A stretch of 36,635 nucleotides of DNA from JBMNFB01 sp050949085 (GTDB lineage Bacteria; Bacillota; UBA994; UBA5500). Where the stretch lies: positions 1 through 36,635 of the forward strand of contig JBMNFB010000004.1 in the NCBI GenBank assembly GCA_050949085.1, in the 5' to 3' direction. Positions 8,900 through 17,014 of this stretch are shown here, one piece after another. The notes below the pieces were generated by a model that saw nothing but the letters and a program-made list of their open reading frames with translations, was not told the DNA's origin and ran no database searches. The translations under genes and the position numbers were made by a program. The number at the start of each line of letters is the position of its first letter. Within the stretch, counting starts at the first letter, position 1.

Positions 8900-9561
8900 G
8901 TCTTGATCCGAAACGCGAACTGATCGCGCGGCGGGTTGCTCGCGAGTTGCAGGATGGCGACGTGGTCAATCTGGGAATCGGTCTGCCGACACTGGTCGCC
9001 GACTATGTTCCGGCCTCCGTGCACGTGATCTTTCAGTCGGAAAACGGCTTTGTCGGACTCGGCCCGGCGCCGGCGGCTGGCGAGGAGGACAAGGATATCA
9101 CCAACGCCGGTGGTCAGCCGGCGACGATTCTGCCGGGCGGGGCCTGCTTTGATAGTGCCCCTCTCCTTTGCCCCTGATCCGCGGCGGCCATGTTGATGTG
9201 ACGGTGTTGGGAGCGCTGGAAGTCGACCAGGAGGGGAATCTGGCTAACTGGATGATCCCGGGCAAGCTGGTGCCTGGCATGGGCGGGGCGATGGATCTCA
9301 CCGTCGGCGCGCGCCGGGTGATCCTGGCTATGGAGCACACCAATAAGGGGCGGCACAAGATCCTGAAACAGTGCAAGCTGCCATTGACAGCAAAAGGCTC
9401 AGGTCAACCTGATTATCACCGAGCTCGGGGTGATGGAGGTGCAGCCGGCGGGTCTCGTTCTGCTGGAAATCGCTCCGGGCGTAACGGTAGAAGAGGTGCA
9501 GGCAGCCACCGAGGCGGAACTGATCATTTCCCCCGACCTTAAGGAAATGGTTGTCGCCTGA
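8896..9561 (+). CDS. atoA: CoA-transferase family I, subunit B, frameshifted in this sequence
   Basis: The protein reads as a full beta subunit of about 221 residues if three extra bases are ignored: a C in each of the runs at 9158-9161 and 9171-9174, and a C near 9398. The first frame (8896-9177) has LGIGLPTLVADY and the active-site glutamate E49 in SENGFVG. After the shifts the homology continues with LIRGGHVDVTVLGALEVD, NLANWMIPGK, GMGGAMDL, ILAMEHTNKG and a normal end, DLKEMVVA. All expected blocks are present with no internal loss, so I read these as sequence errors rather than gene decay. The partner subunit overlaps its start by four bases. As written, the gene would encode only 93 residues. 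Confidence 0.82.
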
Positions 9562-9612
9562 GAACGGATAAGGCAAAACGACTGAACCTAGGATGTAAGA
9601 GGAGGTAGTTAC

Positions 9613-10804
9613 GTGAAGAAGGCAGTGATTGTCTCCGCAGTGCGGACGCCGATAGGCTCGTTTGGCGGCACTCTGGCGACTACCCCGGCGACGAAGCTGG
9701 GGAGCATTGTCATCGGTGAAGCCCTAGGCCGCGCCCAGCTGGCTCCGGAGCAGGTGGACGAGGTTATCTTCAGCTGTGTGCTGCAGGCGGGCCTGGGGCA
9801 GAACGTGGCCCGGCAGGCGGCGCTGGGTGCGGGCCTGAAATCAGGCCACCCCGGCCATGACCATCAACAAGGTCTGCGGTTCTGGGCTGAAAGCAGTGAT
9901 GCTGGCGGCACAGGCCGTGATGCAGGGCGACGCCGAGGTAGCTGGTGGCCGGCGGGACGGAGAATATGAGCCTGGCCCCCTATCTCTTGGAGAATGCCCG
10001 CTATGGTTATCGGATGAATGACGGCGTGCTGGTGGACAGCATGATTCGCGACGGGCTGTGGTGTGCATTTGGCGACACCCATATGGGGATTACCGCCGAG
10101 AATATCGCTGAGAAGTATGGCATCAGCCGCGAGCGAACAGGATGAGTTTGCCGCCTGGAGCCAGAACAAGGCCGAGCAGGCCCTGGCTGAAAGACCGCTT
10201 TGCGGCGGAGATCGTGCCGGTGAGCGTTCCCCAGCGGCGCGGCGACCCGATTGTATTCGCTAAGGATGAATACCCGCGCAGCCGGCGTCACCCCGGCTTC
10301 GCTGGCCCGGCTGCGTCCGGCATTCAAGCGGGACGGGACTGTCACCGCCGGCAACGCCTCGGGCATCAATGACGGAGCGAGCTGCCGTGGTCGTCATGTC
10401 TGAGGCCAAAGCACAGGAGCTGGGCCTGCCGATTCTGGCGACCATCAAGGCTTACGCGACAGCCGGGTCGCGCCGGAAGTGATGGTGGGCTGGGTCCCGT
10501 ACCGGCCACCCGCAAGGCGCTGCAGCGGGCTGGTCTGGAACTGGCCGATCTCGATCTCATCGAAGCCAACGAGGCTTTCGCCGCCCCAGGCGCTGGCCGT
10601 CTCCCGCGAGCTAGGCTTCGACCGGCAGAAGGTCAACTGTCAACGGTGGCGCCATCGCCCTCGGCCATCCGATCGGCGCCAGCGGCACCCGCATCCTCGT
10701 CACGCTGCTCTATGAAATGCAGCGGCGGGATGATAAACTGGGGCTAGCCACCCTCTGCATCGGCGGCGGTCAGGGAAGCAGCCCTGATCGTTGAGCGCAG
10801 CTGA
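9613..10804 (+). CDS. Acetyl-CoA C-acetyltransferase (thiolase), multiply frameshifted here
   Basis: The GTG start at 9613 follows the strong Shine-Dalgarno sequence AGGAGGTAG and opens with MKKAVIVSAVRTPIGSFGG. Across shifting frames all thiolase landmarks appear in order: VCGSGLKA with the nucleophilic cysteine, AGGTENMS, FGDTHMGITAENIAEKYGISRE, NASGINDGA, LIEANEAFAA, ALGHPIGASGTRI and CIGGGQG with the second active-site cysteine. About eleven single-base indels are needed (nine insertions, two deletions, for instance near 9931, 10133, 10275, 10464, 10586, 10640 and 10776). The corrected length is close to the family's usual 390-400 residues. The enzyme would cleave acetoacetyl-CoA from the CoA-transferase to two acetyl-CoA and completes the operon. 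The complete set of motifs argues for bad sequence rather than a pseudogene. Confidence 0.82.
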
Positions 10805-10863
10805 GGGTGAGAATTTCCCGGGTAAAGCAGAGCAAAAACACCCGAAGAAGGGGAGTCAGGCTA

Positions 10864-11528
10864 ATGAAGTTCTTCCTGGATACAGCCAACCTGCAGGAGC
10901 ATCCGCCCAGGCGGTGCGGCTCCGGCGTGATTGCTGGTGTGACGACCAATCCCTCGCTGAATCGCCAAAGAGGGCAAGGAGTTCCCCTGCCCACGGTGAA
11001 GGAGATCTGTCAACTGGTCGACGGGCCGGTCAGCGCCCGAAGTGATCAGCCTCGAGGCAGAGCAGATGATAGCCGAGGCGCACAAGCTAAGCGGCGCTGC
11101 ACGAGAACGTCGTCGTCAAGGTGCCGATGTGCGCTGCTGGACTGGAAGCGGTACACCGCTTGACCGCAAGACGGCATCAAGACCAACATGACCGCTGATT
11201 TTTTTCCGCTAACTCAGGCGCTGCTGGCAGCGCGGGCCGGCGCTACCTATGTCAGCCCGTTTGTCGGCCGGCTGGACGATATCGGCAACAGCGGCCTGCA
11301 GGTGGTGCAGGATGTGGTCGAGATCTTCGCTATCCACGGGCTGGACACCGAGGTGATCGCGGCCAGCATTCGTTCATCCCGACCATGTGCTGCAGTCGGC
11401 GCGGATGGGTGCCCACATCGCCACCGTTCCCTTTAAGGTGTTACAACAGATGATTGCAGCATCCCCTGACGGACATCGGCATCGACAAGTTCCTGGCTGA
11501 CTGGGAGAAGAGCGGCGCGACGCTTTAG
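10864..11528 (+). CDS. fsa: Fructose-6-phosphate aldolase / transaldolase-like protein, frameshifted here
   Basis: It begins MKFFLDTANLQE and continues, in alternating frames, with GVIAGVTTNPSL, PTVKEICQLVDGPVSAEV, AEAHKLSG, NVVVKVPM (probably with the Schiff-base lysine), GIKTNMT, ARAGATYVSPFVGRLDDIG, LDTEVIAASIRHPDHV, GAHIATVPFKVL and IDKFLADWEKSGATL. This is the small (about 215-residue) transaldolase/FSA family. About thirteen extra single bases break the frame, starting at 10901. The gene lies between the thiolase and glpX, matching the Firmicutes order spo0F-fba-tal-(murAB)-glpX-rho, except that fba is absent. Whether it acts as a transaldolase or as an F6P aldolase cannot be told from sequence alone. 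Confidence 0.8.
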
Positions 11529-11560
11529 TGGCAGTCGAGATAACGGGGGAGGGGTCACTG

Positions 11561-12737
11561 ATGGAAAGAGAGCTGGCTCTGGAGTTTGTGCGCGTCACCG
11601 AGGCAGCCGCCCTGGCGGCCGGCCGCTGGATGGGACGCGGCCAGAAGGAGATGGCTGATCAGGCTGCAGTGGATGCGATGCGGGCCATGCTGGAGACGGT
11701 GAGCATCTGCGGCACCATCGTCATCGGCGAGGGCGAAATGGACGAGGCCCCCATGCTCTATATCGGTGAGCAGGTGGGCTGCGCCGAGACGCCGTGTCTG
11801 GACATCGCTGTCGATCCGCTGGAGGGCACCAACCTGGTGGCCAAGGGTCTGCCCAACAGCATCGCGGTGCTGGCCGTAGCCGAGCAGGGCTGTTTGCTGC
11901 ACGCCCCCGATATGTATATGGAGAAGATAGCCGTAGGTCCCGCGGCCGCCGGCAAAAATCGATATCAACGCGCCAGTGGCCGAGAACCTGCGGGCGGTGG
12001 CGGCCGCAACGAATCGATCGGTGAACGATCTGACGGTGGTCATCCTTGAGCGGCCGCGCCACGCGGCGCTGATTGCCGAGGTGCGGGCCGCCGGCGCCCG
12101 CATCAAGCTGATTACCGACGGCGATGTTGCCCCGGCGGTGGCAGCCGGCCGTGCCCGATAGCGGTGTGGATATGCTGCTGGGTATCGGCGGCGCCCCAGA
12201 AGGCGTGCTGGCCGCTGCGGCGCTCAAGTGTCTCGGCGGCGAGATGCAGGCCCCCGCCTCTATCCCCAGAACGAAACCCAGATTGCCCGGGCCAAAGAGA
12301 TGGGCATTGCCGATATCAACGCCGTGCTCACCCACCATGATTTAGTGCAGGGCGACGATATCATCTTCGCGGCCACGGGCATCACCGATGGCGACCTCTT
12401 GCGCGGCGTGCGCTATCTGGGTGATCGCGCTACCACTGATTCACTGGTGATGCGCGCCAAGACCGGCACCGTTCGGCGCATTCAGGCCACCCATCGCTAC
12501 GATCTGAAGCCACTGATTAGAGAGCTGATCAGTCGGGCAACAATAGAAAATGTCGACCCGACTTGTGCTCCGGTAAGCGTGGAGCACTGCTTTCACCCCT
12601 CGTGTTCGCGGTCGGGGGCACCGCCTGGTGCTCCCCTGGCCGAACCATTCCATCCTGGTGCAGACCAGGGAAATGAATTTCCCTTTCTCTCGCCTTGCAA
12701 TCCCACCCCGATTATTACAGAGGAAGTGATCCCTTGA
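11561..12737 (+). CDS. glpX: Class II fructose-1,6-bisphosphatase, frameshifted here
   Basis: The start at 11561 has GGGGGAGGGG ahead of it and gives MERELALEFVRVTEAAALAAGRWMGRG, a typical GlpX N-terminus. The metal- and substrate-binding motifs GEGEMDEAPML and DPLEGTN are intact. Frame changes occur in the A run at 11954-11958, near 12147 and in the C run at 12251-12255; homology resumes each time (AENLRAVAAATNRSVNDL, GVDMLLGIGGAPEGVLAA, QNETQIARAKEMGI, GITDGDLLRGVRYLG). The conserved family sequence ends near 12520 (about 320 residues), yet the frame stays open to 12737, where its TGA overlaps the start of rho. The true end is probably about 12.52 kb with one more indel hiding the stop. The enzyme makes fructose-6-phosphate in gluconeogenesis. 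Confidence 0.82.
12565..12683 (+). promoter_or_regulatory. Cluster of four hairpins in the region before rho
   Basis: Four inverted repeats follow each other: GTGCTCC/GGAGCAC (12565-12587); a 9-bp stem at 12614-12635 with loop GCCT and one G-T pair; CCTGGT/ACCAGG (12654-12669, loop GCAG); and GGGAAAT/ATTTCCC (12668-12683), followed by TTTCTCT. The last two share two bases and compete slightly. The final one resembles a weak terminator or attenuator located 50 bases before the rho start. Autoregulation of rho by leader attenuation is known in other bacteria; the mechanism here is inferred. The last glpX reading frame nominally runs through this region, but it shows no family similarity there. 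Confidence 0.5.
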
Positions 12738-14000
12738 ATTACGACTTGGCCCAGTTGGAGAAGAAGACGAATCAGGAGCTTTATGCCCTGGCCAAAGAGC
12801 TGAAGGTGGAAGGATATTCGCGCCTCAAGAAGCGCGAGCTGATCTTTGAGATTCTGAAGGCAGAAACCGAGAAGGATGGCTTCCTCTTTTGCCCACGGGA
12901 TTCTGGAGATCCTCGGCGAGGGATTCGGTTTCCTGCGGCCGATCAACTATCTACCCAGCTCCGAAGATATCTATGTTTCCCCCTCGCAGATCAGGCGTTT
13001 CGATCTGAAGACGGGCGATCAGGTCTATGGCAAGGTGCGCCATCCCAAGGATAATGAGAAGTTCTATGCTCTCCTGCATGTGGAGTCGGTCAACGGCTTT
13101 CCGCCCAGTGCCGCTCTGAACCGCTTTGGTTTTGAAACACTGACGCCCATCTATCCCAACGAGCGGATTCGGCTGGAAGTGAAGCAGAACGAACTGAGCA
13201 CCCGGCTGATGGACATCTTCGCCCCGGTGGGCAAGGGGCAGCGCGGGATGATCGTCTCGCCGCCCAAGGCAGGCAAGACCACTCTGCTCAAGCAGATTGC
13301 CAATGCCATCACCACCAACCATCCGGAGATCCATCTGATCGTTCTCCTCATCGACGAGCGGCCGGAAGAGGTTACCGACATGCAGCGCTCAGTGACCGGC
13401 GACAGCGAGGTGGTCTATTCCACATTTGATGAGCTGCCGGAGAACCACATCCGGGTGGCCGACATGGTGCTGGAGCGGGCCAAACGGTTGGTGGAGCACA
13501 AACGCGATGTGGTCATTCTGCTGGATAGCATCACCCGCCTCGCTCGGGCCAACAACCTGGTCGTTGCCCCGTCAGGCCGTCTGCTCAGCGGCGGCATGGA
13601 CCCGGCGGCGCTGCATAAGCCGAAGCGCTTTTTCGGGGCAGCCCGCAAGATCGAAGAAGGCGGCAGCCTGACGATACTCGCCACGGCACTGATCGATACC
13701 GGCAGCCGCATGGACGATGTGATCTATGAGGAGTTCAAGGGCACCGGCAACATGGAGCTCCATCTCGATCGCCGCCTCAGCGAGCGGCGCATCTTCCCCG
13801 CCATCGATATTCGTCGTTCTGGCACCCGGCGCGAAGACCTGCTGCTCTCGCCGTCGGAGCTGGCCGCCGCCGTCACCCTGCACAAGTTCTACGAGGCGCA
13901 GCAGCCGGCCGATTTCATGGAAGAGCTGTTCAAGAACATGAAGAACACCCAGAACAACGAGTATTTCATTCACCTCCTGGAAGCGATGCAGTCCAAGTAA
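12734..14000 (+). CDS. rho: Transcription termination factor Rho (one frameshift)
   Basis: About 421 residues after correcting one extra T in the run at 12887-12890. The TTG at 12734 gives MNYDLAQLEKKTNQELYALAKELK, the Rho N-terminal helical domain. The RNA-binding cold-shock-like domain follows (GILEILGEGFGFLRP, SSEDIYVSPSQIRRF). The ATPase core has the Walker A PPKAGKTTLLK, the DERPEEVTDM region, the Walker B DVVILLDSITRLAR, and the Q/R-loop region through KGTGNMELHLDRRL. The length matches short Firmicutes Rho proteins without a large insertion. Rho is a hexameric RNA helicase that ends transcription. The start codon overlaps the TGA of the preceding open frame. Everything after the single T insertion is clean. 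Confidence 0.93.
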
Positions 14001-14048
14001 TAACCGCCGCCGGATGAATAAATCACCAGCCAACGGGAAGGCTAGAAA

Positions 14049-15044
14049 ATGGCTTTGCCTTATTTCCATTTTGTAGCTTTTTCCAAAAGGTTGGTGATTA
14101 GTTTGTCCGCCTATTTGCGGATCGGAATTGTGGTCGCAGCGCTGGTTTGCTTGCCTGGCGTAGCCTTGGCGGCGCCCTGGCGGGAACCGCCTTCGCTCAG
14201 CGACCTGAATCTGACTGCGCTTTATCAGCGCGAGCAGGATTGGCTGGCTGCTGAGGCGACGCGCCAGGAGGTTCTCAGGCAGGCTGCAGCGGCCGAGGCA
14301 GCGGCAGCTGCTCAGGAGAGCACCGCTCCAGCGCGCGAACCAGAGCAGACTTATCGGGTACGCCCTGGCGATACCCTCTATGCCATCGCCAGTCGCTACG
14401 GGACCACCGTGAATGAAATCATGAGCCGCAACAACCTCAGCTCCAGTCTGATTCGGGTGGGGCAGACATTGCAGATCGGCGGCGAAGCGCCCCAGGTGCA
14501 TACCGTACGGCGGGGTGAGTCTCTGTCGGTCATCGCCGCCAAGTATCGAGTCAGTGTATCAGCCCTGGCGAAGGCCAACGGTATCAGCCAGAGCGACGTC
14601 ATCTACCCCGGTCAGCAGCTGACTATCCCCGCTGCCGCGGCTGGCGTAAGCCGGGCCGGGAGCAGCAGCCTGCGCCTGCGTTGGCCGGTGATGGGGACGG
14701 TCACTTCGGGCTGGGGCTACCGCACGCGCTTTGAGAAGTTTCATTATGGACTCGATGTAGCTGCGCCGGTCGGCACACCGATTCGGGCCGTGCAGGATGG
14801 CGTCGTCCAGTTTGCCGGCTGGAAGTCCGGCTACGGCTACTGCGTCTTCCTCACCCACAGTGGTGGCCTGAGCACCGCCTACGGGCACGCCAGCGAGCTG
14901 TACGTGAAAACCGGGCAGCGCGTCAGTGAGGGGCAGACTATCGCCGCCGTCGGCAGCTCTGGCTTTTCCACCGGGCCCCATCTCCACTTTGAGGTGAGGA
15001 TTAACGGTAAGCTCGTCAATCCGGCGTTGTACCTGCCGAAGTGA
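14049..15044 (+). CDS. LysM-containing M23 family peptidoglycan endopeptidase
   Basis: A 331-residue exported protein. A hydrophobic segment at about residues 21-42 ending ALAA serves as signal or anchor, preceded by a charged N-terminus. Residues of about 60-95 are helical and alanine-rich. Two LysM peptidoglycan-binding modules occupy about 101-144 (TYRVRPGDTLYAIASRYG) and 150-193 (HTVRRGESLSVIAAKYR). The C-terminal M23/LytM domain has the zinc ligands H232 and D236 (HYGLD) and H313 in HLHFE, with H280 in YGH and H311 as the catalytic-type histidines, so the metallopeptidase should be active. Such enzymes cut peptide cross-links in the wall during growth or sporulation. It follows rho by 48 bases and is followed by a palindromic repeat element. 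Confidence 0.9.
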   Translation: MALPYFHFVAFSKRLVISLSAYLRIGIVVAALVCLPGVALAAPWREPPSLSDLNLTALYQREQDWLAAEATRQEVLRQAAAAEAAAAAQESTAPAREPEQTYRVRPGDTLYAIASRYGTTVNEIMSRNNLSSSLIRVGQTLQIGGEAPQVHTVRRGESLSVIAAKYRVSVSALAKANGISQSDVIYPGQQLTIPAAAAGVSRAGSSSLRLRWPVMGTVTSGWGYRTRFEKFHYGLDVAAPVGTPIRAVQDGVVQFAGWKSGYGYCVFLTHSGGLSTAYGHASELYVKTGQRVSEGQTIAAVGSSGFSTGPHLHFEVRINGKLVNPALYLPK

Positions 15045-15089
15045 ACGACGGGGACGGTTCTCAGCGCTCATTTTTATGTCAACTTTGTC

Positions 15090-15125
15090 GATGGGGACAT
15101 ACCTCCGCAGAGGTGTGTCCCCATC
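15090..15125 (+). repeat. REP-like palindrome, copy A
   Basis: This is a 36-base palindrome with a 16-bp stem (one G-T pair) and the tetraloop CGCA. Its arms are GATGGGGACA ... TGTCCCCATC around TACCTC / GAGGTG. It lies 46 bases after the M23 stop codon. Related fragments flank it: ACGGGGACGGTTCTC at about 15048-15062 and a degenerate arm GATGTGCCCCCATCG at about 15160-15174. The 15045-15327 gap holds these pieces plus the promoter of the next gene, and nothing coding that I can support. Confidence 0.85.
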
Positions 15126-15268
15126 ATTCTCGAGTGCGGCAAGGAATCGGCAACCGAGAGATGTGCCCCCATCGTCCACCCGTGTCGCTTTGTTGTCTGC
15201 AAGCGATTAGTCGCAACGTGGCGAGGCAGGTGCCCTGGCTGCAGTTTTTCACCTGATCAGCCCCTCCC

Positions 15269-15297
15269 TTGCCGTGCGCCCCGCCCTGGGGTAAGAT
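15269..15297 (+). promoter_or_regulatory. Candidate sigma-A promoter for the radical SAM gene
   Basis: TTGCCG (15269-15274) and TAAGAT (15292-15297) are separated by exactly 17 bases and lie 30 bases before the start codon. They are four-of-six and five-of-six matches to TTGACA and TATAAT. Confidence 0.45.
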
Positions 15298-15327
15298 AAA
15301 GCCACCTGAAATTGAGGTGAGCGAAAC

Positions 15328-16566
15328 GTGTTTCACGCAACTTATGCCGACGCCCAGGGCAACGCCTATGCCGCTGAGTGCCACGCCCCCCTCGGGCGCG
15401 TAGGCAACTACATCGTCGAACTCCTGCCTGAGCAACTCATCCCTTTGCCTCCCGGTGCCAGCCTGGTGCTGCTGCCTGAGCGCGGTGCGGTGGGTATCAG
15501 CCCAGCCGGTGCTTTCGAGCCGTTGGGTGCGGGCTGCCTCGCCCTGGCCGCCCTGCTGCCGCAGGGCTATACGCGTCTCGCTCTGCCCGCCTTTCGGCGG
15601 CAGGACGCAGGCCCGCTGCCCCTTTACGGCTATACTGCCGTCGCCTGGCGTGACGGCCAGTTTTACGTTGCCGCCAAAGTGGAGGATGAGGCGCTCTACA
15701 AATGGAGCCCGGAAAACTACAACCATGACGATCTGGCCGAGCTGGTTCAGGCGCGCCAGTCGGAGCTGCCAGGCAACCCGATTATCCAGCAGCTGGGGCA
15801 TTGTTCGCTGGAGTATGGCTGCTTTACCGCCCAGAATATCTTCTATCGGCGCTGGGAGGGAGGCATCCCCGTCTCCAACGCCTGCAACGCGGCCTGCGTC
15901 GGCTGCATCTCCGAGCAGGAGTCGGAATGCTGCCCCTCACCCCAGTCGCGCATCGGCTATCGACCGACGGCCCAGCAGATCGTCGACGTCGCCCTGCCCC
16001 ATCTGCTACAGGCAGAAGACGCCATCGTCTCCTTTGGGCAGGGGTGCGAAGGAGAGCCGCTGCTGCGCTCCGACGTTATCGCCGCCAGCATCCGGCAGCT
16101 GCGTCAGCAGACCCAGCGCGGCACCATCAACGCCAATACCAATGCCGGCTACACCGCCGGCGTGCGGCAGGTGGTGGAGGCTGGCATCGATTCCTTGCGT
16201 GTCAGCCTGAATAGCGCCATCCCGGACAACTACCGCGCCTATTATCGGCCGCAGGGCTACGACCTTGCTGACGTGGAGAATTCTATCCGCCTGGCGCGCG
16301 CTGCCGGCGTCTTTGTCGCCCTGAATCTGCTGGCCTTCCCTGGCGTAACCGATCGGGAGGATGAGCTGGAGGCGCTCTGCGCTCTGATTCAGCGGTGCGA
16401 CGTGCAGATGGTGCAGGTGCGCAATCTGAATATCGATCCTGATGAATATCTGCAGCTGATGCAGCACTCCGCTGGCGAGCTCTACGGCCTGGAGCAGCTG
16501 GCCGATATCCTTCAGTCGGCAGTGCCCGATCTCATCGTCGGCAGTTTCAGCCGGCCGCTGCGCTGA
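15328..16566 (+). CDS. Uncharacterised radical SAM protein
   Basis: A 412-residue protein starting at a GTG with GAGGTGA eight bases upstream. The radical SAM cluster motif C186-x3-C190-x2-C193 (SNACNAACVGC) binds the 4Fe-4S cluster that cleaves S-adenosylmethionine. GQGCEGEPLL (the GxGEP-like strand), INANTNAG and SLRVSLNS fit the following strands of the TIM-barrel core. The first 180 or so residues before the motif are unusual: they contain no family I recognise and end with a conserved-looking SLEYGCFTAQNIFYRRWEGG. A second cysteine group (ECCPSP) follows the cluster motif. There is no substrate clue; the neighbours are wall and translation genes, so the context does not identify the reaction. 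It replaces the tdk position seen in Bacillus. Confidence 0.85.
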   Translation: MFHATYADAQGNAYAAECHAPLGRVGNYIVELLPEQLIPLPPGASLVLLPERGAVGISPAGAFEPLGAGCLALAALLPQGYTRLALPAFRRQDAGPLPLYGYTAVAWRDGQFYVAAKVEDEALYKWSPENYNHDDLAELVQARQSELPGNPIIQQLGHCSLEYGCFTAQNIFYRRWEGGIPVSNACNAACVGCISEQESECCPSPQSRIGYRPTAQQIVDVALPHLLQAEDAIVSFGQGCEGEPLLRSDVIAASIRQLRQQTQRGTINANTNAGYTAGVRQVVEAGIDSLRVSLNSAIPDNYRAYYRPQGYDLADVENSIRLARAAGVFVALNLLAFPGVTDREDELEALCALIQRCDVQMVQVRNLNIDPDEYLQLMQHSAGELYGLEQLADILQSAVPDLIVGSFSRPLR

Positions 16567-16611
16567 GACTTTTCGCGGATCACTCAGATAAGGATCTTAC
16601 CCAGGCGTTGC

Positions 16612-16640
16612 TTGCCTGCGGGCTGGCCCTGTGCTATAAT
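16612..16640 (+). promoter_or_regulatory. Sigma-A promoter of rpmE
   Basis: TTGCCT (16612-16617), a 17-base spacer, and a perfect TATAAT (16635-16640) followed by a T run. It is located about 100 bases before the rpmE start codon, leaving a long leader. Confidence 0.75.
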
Positions 16641-16650
16641 TTTTTAGTAA

Positions 16651-16702
16651 TCGCCAAATGGCGAATGCCGAAAGCTGCGGGGAATAGGTCTTATTCTCCC
16701 CG
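16651..16702 (+). promoter_or_regulatory. Structured 5' leader of rpmE, possible L31 autoregulatory RNA
   Basis: The leader contains the hairpin TCGCCA/TGGCGA (16651-16664) and a longer stem, CGGGGAATA paired with TATT-CCCCG around a 2-base bulge (16678-16702). Ribosomal-protein leaders for L31 are described in Firmicutes, so an L31-binding autoregulatory structure is plausible. I cannot confirm that it matches that consensus. Confidence 0.45.
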
Positions 16703-16742
16703 TGGATTTTAGTTATAATCTCGAGCAAGAGAGGTGATAGTA

Positions 16743-16952
16743 GTGAAGAAAGACATCCATCCTAAATATGGCAAAGCAGTCGTCACCTGCGCTTGCGGGG
16801 AGACTTTTGAAACAGGTTCTGTGAAGCAGCAGCTGAAGGTGGAGTTGTGCTCCAAGTGCCACCCATTCTTTACTGGAAAGCAGAAGCTGGTTGACACCGG
16901 TGGGCGAGTAGACCGTTTCAAGAGGCGGTACGGCATCACCGACGACAAGTAG
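16743..16952 (+). CDS. rpmE: 50S ribosomal protein L31
   Basis: A 69-residue protein starting MKKDIHPKY at a GTG (16743) with GAGGTG six bases upstream; a GTG nine bases earlier in the same frame has the ribosome site inside it and is rejected. This is the zinc-binding form of L31: C16 and C18 (TCACGE) and C36 and C39 (CSKCHPF) form the zinc site. The C-terminal GGRVDRFKRRYG is typical. Zinc-form L31 is usually the zinc-replete version, with a cysteine-free paralogue elsewhere under Zur control in some species. It has its own promoter and terminator. Confidence 0.95.
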   Translation: MKKDIHPKYGKAVVTCACGETFETGSVKQQLKVELCSKCHPFFTGKQKLVDTGGRVDRFKRRYGITDDK

Positions 16953-16960
16953 TCAGATAG

Positions 16961-16988
16961 AAAGCAGAGCCGGACGCTCTGCTTTTTT
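16961..16988 (+). terminator. Intrinsic terminator after rpmE
   Basis: AAAGCAGAGC pairs perfectly with GCTCTGCTTT around the loop CGGAC, and the T run continues to 16988. It starts 9 bases after the stop. Confidence 0.92.
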
Positions 16989-17014
16989 CCTCTGTAGCAG
17001 GTGAGGGGAGGGCG

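Noticed and set aside
9613..12737. atoA, thiolase, fsa and glpX as pseudogenes
   Set aside because: Indels are almost only insertions, active-site motifs are all kept, and the neighbouring essential-type gene rho is hit in the same way. Poor sequence is the simpler explanation, though it is not proven.
15041..15256. Small plus-strand open frame after the M23 gene
   Set aside because: It reads through the palindrome copy and its relics, and has no ribosome site or similarity.
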